DNA from: Bryobacterales bacterium
GTDB lineage: Bacteria > Acidobacteriota > Terriglobia > Bryobacterales > Bryobacteraceae
Direction of reading: 5' to 3'
DNA length: 9,372 bases
NCBI GenBank assembly: GCA_003487005.1
Contig: DNFG01000008.1
Span: forward strand, 1 to 9,372
Part shown: positions 6,698-9,372 of the stretch, piece after piece
Numbering within the stretch: the first letter of the stretch is position 1
Layout: each line of letters starts with the position of its first letter
Notes under the pieces: generated by a model
What the model was told of the DNA's origin: nothing
Databases searched by the model: none
What the model saw: only the letters and a program-made list of their open reading frames with translations
Made by a program: the position numbers and the translations under genes

Positions 6698-8794
6698 CTA
6701 CCGCACCAACGGCAAAAACTCCCGGATCTGCGTGATCTGCGCCTTCAATTGCGGCGCGTTCTGATGCGCCGGCTGCAATCGCAGCGCCTGTTCCAGGTGC
6801 TTCTGCGCACCCTCCAGTTGATTCCTCCGGTTGTCCCGGTTGAACAGGCTCAGATAGTTCTGCCCCAGCAGAATGTGCGTCTCCACGTCCGAAGGATCTT
6901 CCTTCAGCGACCGCTCACACCAGGGAATCGCCCGCAAATAGTTCTCCAGGTGAAATTCGCACGAACACAGCCCGTAATAGGCCGAAGCCTTCTGTGTCCG
7001 GTGCAACGCCCGCCGCCCCGACCGGTTCTTCGTCATCCCCGTCCCCACCGCGTAGAACGCAAACTTCCGCAATATTCCACTGTTGAAATCCGACAACGCC
7101 AGCGACCGCTGGTAATCGGCCACCGCCTCCTCGTGCTTGTCCAGAAACAGCCGCGCGTCGGCCCGCAGCAGGTGCGCCTGCGCCGAAGCATTATCCAGTT
7201 CCAGCGCCCGCGAGGCCGACTTCTCCGCGTCCTCGTAACGCTCCACCTGAATCAGCGCCTCCGCCAGCACGCTATGCACATAACTGTCCGCCGGCGCCTG
7301 CCCGGCTGCCTGCTGCAACTGCCGGACCGCCTCCGGCGCATCGCCCGTCTGCAGCAGCAGAATCGCCGTCATCACCCGCGCCTCCACGAAATCCTGATCT
7401 GAATTCAACGCCTGCCGGCAGGATTTCAGCGCCTTTCCGCTCTCCCCCTGCGCATTCTGCACCCGGCACAACAGCAAAGCCGCCTCGCTGTACTTTGGCT
7501 CATCCTTCAACGCGGCCTCCAGCAGGCCGGCAGCGCGCCGCAACTGTTCGCCACCGGCCCGCGAGCGGTCCCAGATCTCCTGCGCCTCCTGGTAATTCCG
7601 CCGCGCCTGCGGCTTGATCGTCCGCTGGTACAACAGCCGCAGCGAGATCGTCTGGGTCCCGCCCGGCACCAGATTCACCTCCAGCGTCGCCGGTTCATAG
7701 CCCATTCTCACCCCCCGCACCGAGTGCGTCCCGCTCGCCAGGCCCGGAATGTGCAGCGGTTTCCCCGGTGAAGCCACGCCATATCGCTGTTCGTTTACGT
7801 AAATTTCGACATTTTCCAGATTCGCTTCCACAATCAGCGTCCCGTTGGCGAGCTGTTTGGCCGTCGCCGCCACCTGCTGCCGGCGCGTGGGCGAGAATCC
7901 CAGCAGCAGATCGTTCGGGAAGTCGCCGTGGTCGGTCGGTGTCTGCGTCACGCCCCGCGAACGCGTGTAACTCCGTACTTCCCGCCGCACATAGTCAATC
8001 AGTTCGTCCGCTGTCACGATCCCGTCATTCGGGTCGGTGTCCGCCTGCCCCAACCATCCCTGCACCAGAAAATAGGTGTAAACTCCCGCCCCCCCGGCCA
8101 GCGCTTCATCCTCGTAGCTCCGCTCCGCCTCCCGGCTCGAATTCAAAGTCAGAAACGATCGCGGTAAATTCCGAAAACTTTCATTAATCCGCTCGATCGA
8201 ACTGTCCGGCGTGATCTTGCCCGAATGACACGCGTCAGTCAGCAACACCTTCCAGCGCGCCTTCACCTGCTTCGACAACACCTCGCTCAGCCGCGCCATC
8301 GGATAGCCGGTCGCCTCGATCTCGCCCGGCTTCGTGTCGAACGGCGCCAGATACCCCCGCCCCTGCGGATCCACCAACCCGTGCCCCACGAAATAAACCA
8401 CCACCCGGTCCGGCTCCTGGGCCACCGAAGGCAGCCACTCCTCCAGCGCCTGCCGGATGCCTTCCTTCGTTGCATCCTTCCCCAGCAGTTTCTTGACGTT
8501 CGCCCACTCCATGTTGCCGCCCTCTTTGCTGATCAGGGCCGAATAGAGCGCCTCCGCGTCCCGCTCGGCGAACCGCAGGTCGCCTTCGGCGTCTAGGTGC
8601 TGGTAGTCCGACACCCCGATCACCACCGCGTACCCCCGCGGCACCACCACCGGCTGATCCACCCCCACTGGCGGCGCCGGCAGTGGTTCATGCACCAGAT
8701 CCCGCTGTTGGGGAGCCTTCGGCGGCGCCGCCGGCGGTTGCGCCGCCGCTGCCCCCGCCGCGGACAGAAGCAGAAGTACAGGAAAGATCATCAT
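6698..8794 (-). CDS. Secreted caspase-family (C14-like) peptidase with PEGA and TPR regions
   Basis: The product has 698 residues from the ATG at 8794. I chose this start because it opens a signal peptide (MMIFPVLLLLSAAGAAAA, cleaved before Q19). The frame can extend to a GTG at 8929, but that stretch is poorly coding and would bury the signal. A Pro-rich linker precedes the caspase-like domain (about 53-300): GYAVVIGVSDYQHL, then VVVYFVGHGLVD with catalytic His138, and KVLLTDACHSGK with catalytic Cys189. An acidic loop D252-TDPNDGIVTADEL resembles the calcium-binding EF-type loop common at this place in bacterial caspases. Residues about 317-388 form a PEGA domain (GTLIVEANLENVEIYVNEQR, then GYEPATLEVNL). 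The remainder (about 397-690) is TPR-like helical repeats. It is probably periplasmic. The substrate is unknown; PEGA plus TPR suggests surface anchoring and protein-protein assembly. Confidence 0.9.
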   Translation of the reverse strand: MMIFPVLLLLSAAGAAAAQPPAAPPKAPQQRDLVHEPLPAPPVGVDQPVVVPRGYAVVIGVSDYQHLDAEGDLRFAERDAEALYSALISKEGGNMEWANVKKLLGKDATKEGIRQALEEWLPSVAQEPDRVVVYFVGHGLVDPQGRGYLAPFDTKPGEIEATGYPMARLSEVLSKQVKARWKVLLTDACHSGKITPDSSIERINESFRNLPRSFLTLNSSREAERSYEDEALAGGAGVYTYFLVQGWLGQADTDPNDGIVTADELIDYVRREVRSYTRSRGVTQTPTDHGDFPNDLLLGFSPTRRQQVAATAKQLANGTLIVEANLENVEIYVNEQRYGVASPGKPLHIPGLASGTHSVRGVRMGYEPATLEVNLVPGGTQTISLRLLYQRTIKPQARRNYQEAQEIWDRSRAGGEQLRRAAGLLEAALKDEPKYSEAALLLCRVQNAQGESGKALKSCRQALNSDQDFVEARVMTAILLLQTGDAPEAVRQLQQAAGQAPADSYVHSVLAEALIQVERYEDAEKSASRALELDNASAQAHLLRADARLFLDKHEEAVADYQRSLALSDFNSGILRKFAFYAVGTGMTKNRSGRRALHRTQKASAYYGLCSCEFHLENYLRAIPWCERSLKEDPSDVETHILLGQNYLSLFNRDNRRNQLEGAQKHLEQALRLQPAHQNAPQLKAQITQIREFLPLVR

Positions 8795-8798
8795 GGCT

Positions 8799-8942
8799 GG
8801 AATTCCAAGTGCGCCAATCCGCGCCCAATCCTCGCTTAACCCAGTGGAGGAGCCGCCGTGCCCGGACCGCAAACGGGTTTTCGCTGCCGGACCGGCCAGA
8901 CGCTCAGTGATGAAACCAATACTACTCACAACGGAATTCCAA
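8799..8942. repeat. Duplicated palindrome GGAATTCCAA upstream of the caspase gene
   Basis: The identical 10-mer GGAATTCCAA occurs at 8799-8808 and 8933-8942 (plus-strand reading), 134 bp apart, with an 8-bp perfect palindrome GGAATTCC at its core. One copy lies just before the caspase start codon at 8794, the other between the boxes of a candidate promoter for the same gene. That placement would suit a repressor operator pair, but two copies of an 8-bp site can also arise by chance. Confidence 0.35.
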
Positions 8943-8948
8943 CATCAA
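8919..8948 (-). promoter_or_regulatory. Candidate promoter for the caspase-family gene
   Basis: On the minus strand TTGATG (8948-8943) and TAGTAT (8924-8919) are separated by 18 nt and each match 4 of 6 sigma-70 consensus positions. They lie about 125 bp upstream of the preferred ATG at 8794, leaving a long leader. The palindrome at 8933-8942 sits in the spacer. The match is moderate only. Confidence 0.35.
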
Positions 8949-9003
8949 TCCGCGACAGACGCAACCCCGAATCCTTGGACCAGATCTCTTTTGATCTCGC
9001 CCA

Positions 9004-9032
9004 TTGAACCCTCGCGGCCTGCCCGCTATACT
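9004..9032 (+). promoter_or_regulatory. Near-consensus sigma-70 promoter for the Ig-like exported protein gene
   Basis: TTGAAC (9004-9009) and TATACT (9027-9032) are separated by exactly 17 nt. Each box matches 5 of 6 consensus positions, with TATACT keeping the key TA---T. Transcription would start near 9039, about 30 nt before the ATG at 9069, giving a short leader with the ribosome site GGAGGT at 9056-9061. It is the best promoter in the window. Confidence 0.65.
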
Positions 9033-9068
9033 AACCGCAGTCGATTCCACCAATCGGAGGTAATACTC

Positions 9069-9359
9069 ATGAACACTCTCCGGGAAGGCCTGGCGCTCCT
9101 GCTGGCTGCCTGCCTGATCCTCCCGGCCGCCGCGGCGCCTCAACCCCAGGCGCCCGCCGCCGATGCCCCGAAATTCAAGATCGAAGTCTTGACCGCCGCC
9201 GGGAAAGCCCAGAAGCGGCGGCAGGGGATGATCAGTTCTGAGTCCGTCGTCCGCGTCACCGACGAAAACGATGTGCCGGTAGCCGGCGCAACGGTCACCT
9301 TTCTTCTCACCCAGGTCAGCGGCGGTTCCGCGTCGTTCATCAACGGTACCGGCACCAAT
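9069..9359 (+). CDS. Exported protein with bacterial Ig-like domain, C-terminally truncated by the window edge
   Basis: The ATG at 9069 follows GGAGGT (9056-9061) by 7 nt. The N-terminus MNTLREGLALLLAACLILPAAAA is an export signal. LAAC (residues 12-15) fits a lipobox, but hydrophobicity continues past the Cys, so either a lipoprotein or ordinary cleavage after the Ala run is possible. A Pro/Ala-rich spacer follows, then KFKIEVLTAAG and the sequence VVRVTDENDVPVAGATVTFL with GGSASFINGTG. This is the typical V-V-D-NG-PV-GA-V-F pattern of Big/Ig-like and carboxypeptidase-regulatory-like domains in surface proteins. Native sequence ends by about 9359; the following bases are adapter, so the apparent RSEE residues at the end are false. 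Full length and any further domains are unknown. Confidence 0.78.
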
Positions 9360-9372
9360 AGATCGGAAGAGC
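9360..9372 (+). other. Residual Illumina sequencing adapter
   Basis: The last 13 bases, AGATCGGAAGAGC, are identical to the start of the Illumina TruSeq universal adapter and end exactly at the window edge. A chance 13-base match at the terminal position is very unlikely. They should be trimmed before interpreting the last codons or joining this contig to others. Confidence 0.93.

Noticed and set aside
8795..8929. N-terminal extension of the caspase protein from the GTG at 8929
   Set aside because: The 45 residues are not signal-like, codon bias is poor, and a clean signal peptide begins at 8794.
1..9372. CRISPR arrays, tRNA or rRNA genes, integrase or transposase genes
   Set aside because: I saw no regularly spaced repeats, no tRNA-like cloverleaf or rRNA segments, and no recombinase motifs, so mobility of the TcmP cassette rests only on codon use and the apparent scar.

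Overview
The window reads as GC-rich bacterial chromosome from an environmental or metagenomic assembly. The gene set (M16 peptidase, DUF481 barrel, LssY_C protein, caspase-PEGA-TPR protein, Ig-like exported protein) and the strong G/C third-position bias suggest an Acidobacteria relative of the Solibacter/Bryobacter type. That placement is inference from gene flavour, not from a marker gene.

Layout, left to right. (1) Positions 1-520 hold a minus-strand pair: a probable small one-helix membrane protein, followed by the N-terminus of an exported M16 zinc peptidase that runs off the left edge. (2) Positions 685-4877 hold a tight plus-strand cluster of envelope genes: a DUF481 outer-membrane protein, an exported LssY_C-domain protein with a TTG start, and an MscS-type mechanosensitive channel (gaps of 36 and 5 bp). 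(3) Positions 4999-6691 hold a two-gene cassette: TcmP (three-Cys-motif partner, a SAM-methyltransferase-like fold) and a DUF5131/Gp37-Gp68 protein with a C-x6-C-x2-C motif. Its codon use is more relaxed than its neighbours', and the 3' end of an apparently broken minus-strand gene lies just upstream, so it looks like a horizontally acquired insert. (4) Positions 8794-6698 (minus) encode a secreted caspase-like peptidase with PEGA and TPR regions; it converges on the cassette with a 6-bp gap. (5) From 9069 a plus-strand exported Ig-like protein begins behind a near-consensus sigma-70 promoter and is cut off by the right edge.

Both edges look artefactual. The last 13 bases are exactly the Illumina adapter start (AGATCGGAAGAGC). 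The first 21 bases are a perfect inverted copy of positions 52-72 and break the M16 motif just where the family normally continues toward its zinc site. The terminal codons of both partial genes should not be trusted.

The best candidate for an under-described system is the TcmP-DUF5131 pair: a recurrent mobile gene pair whose biochemical role I do not know, here next to a caspase-like gene.
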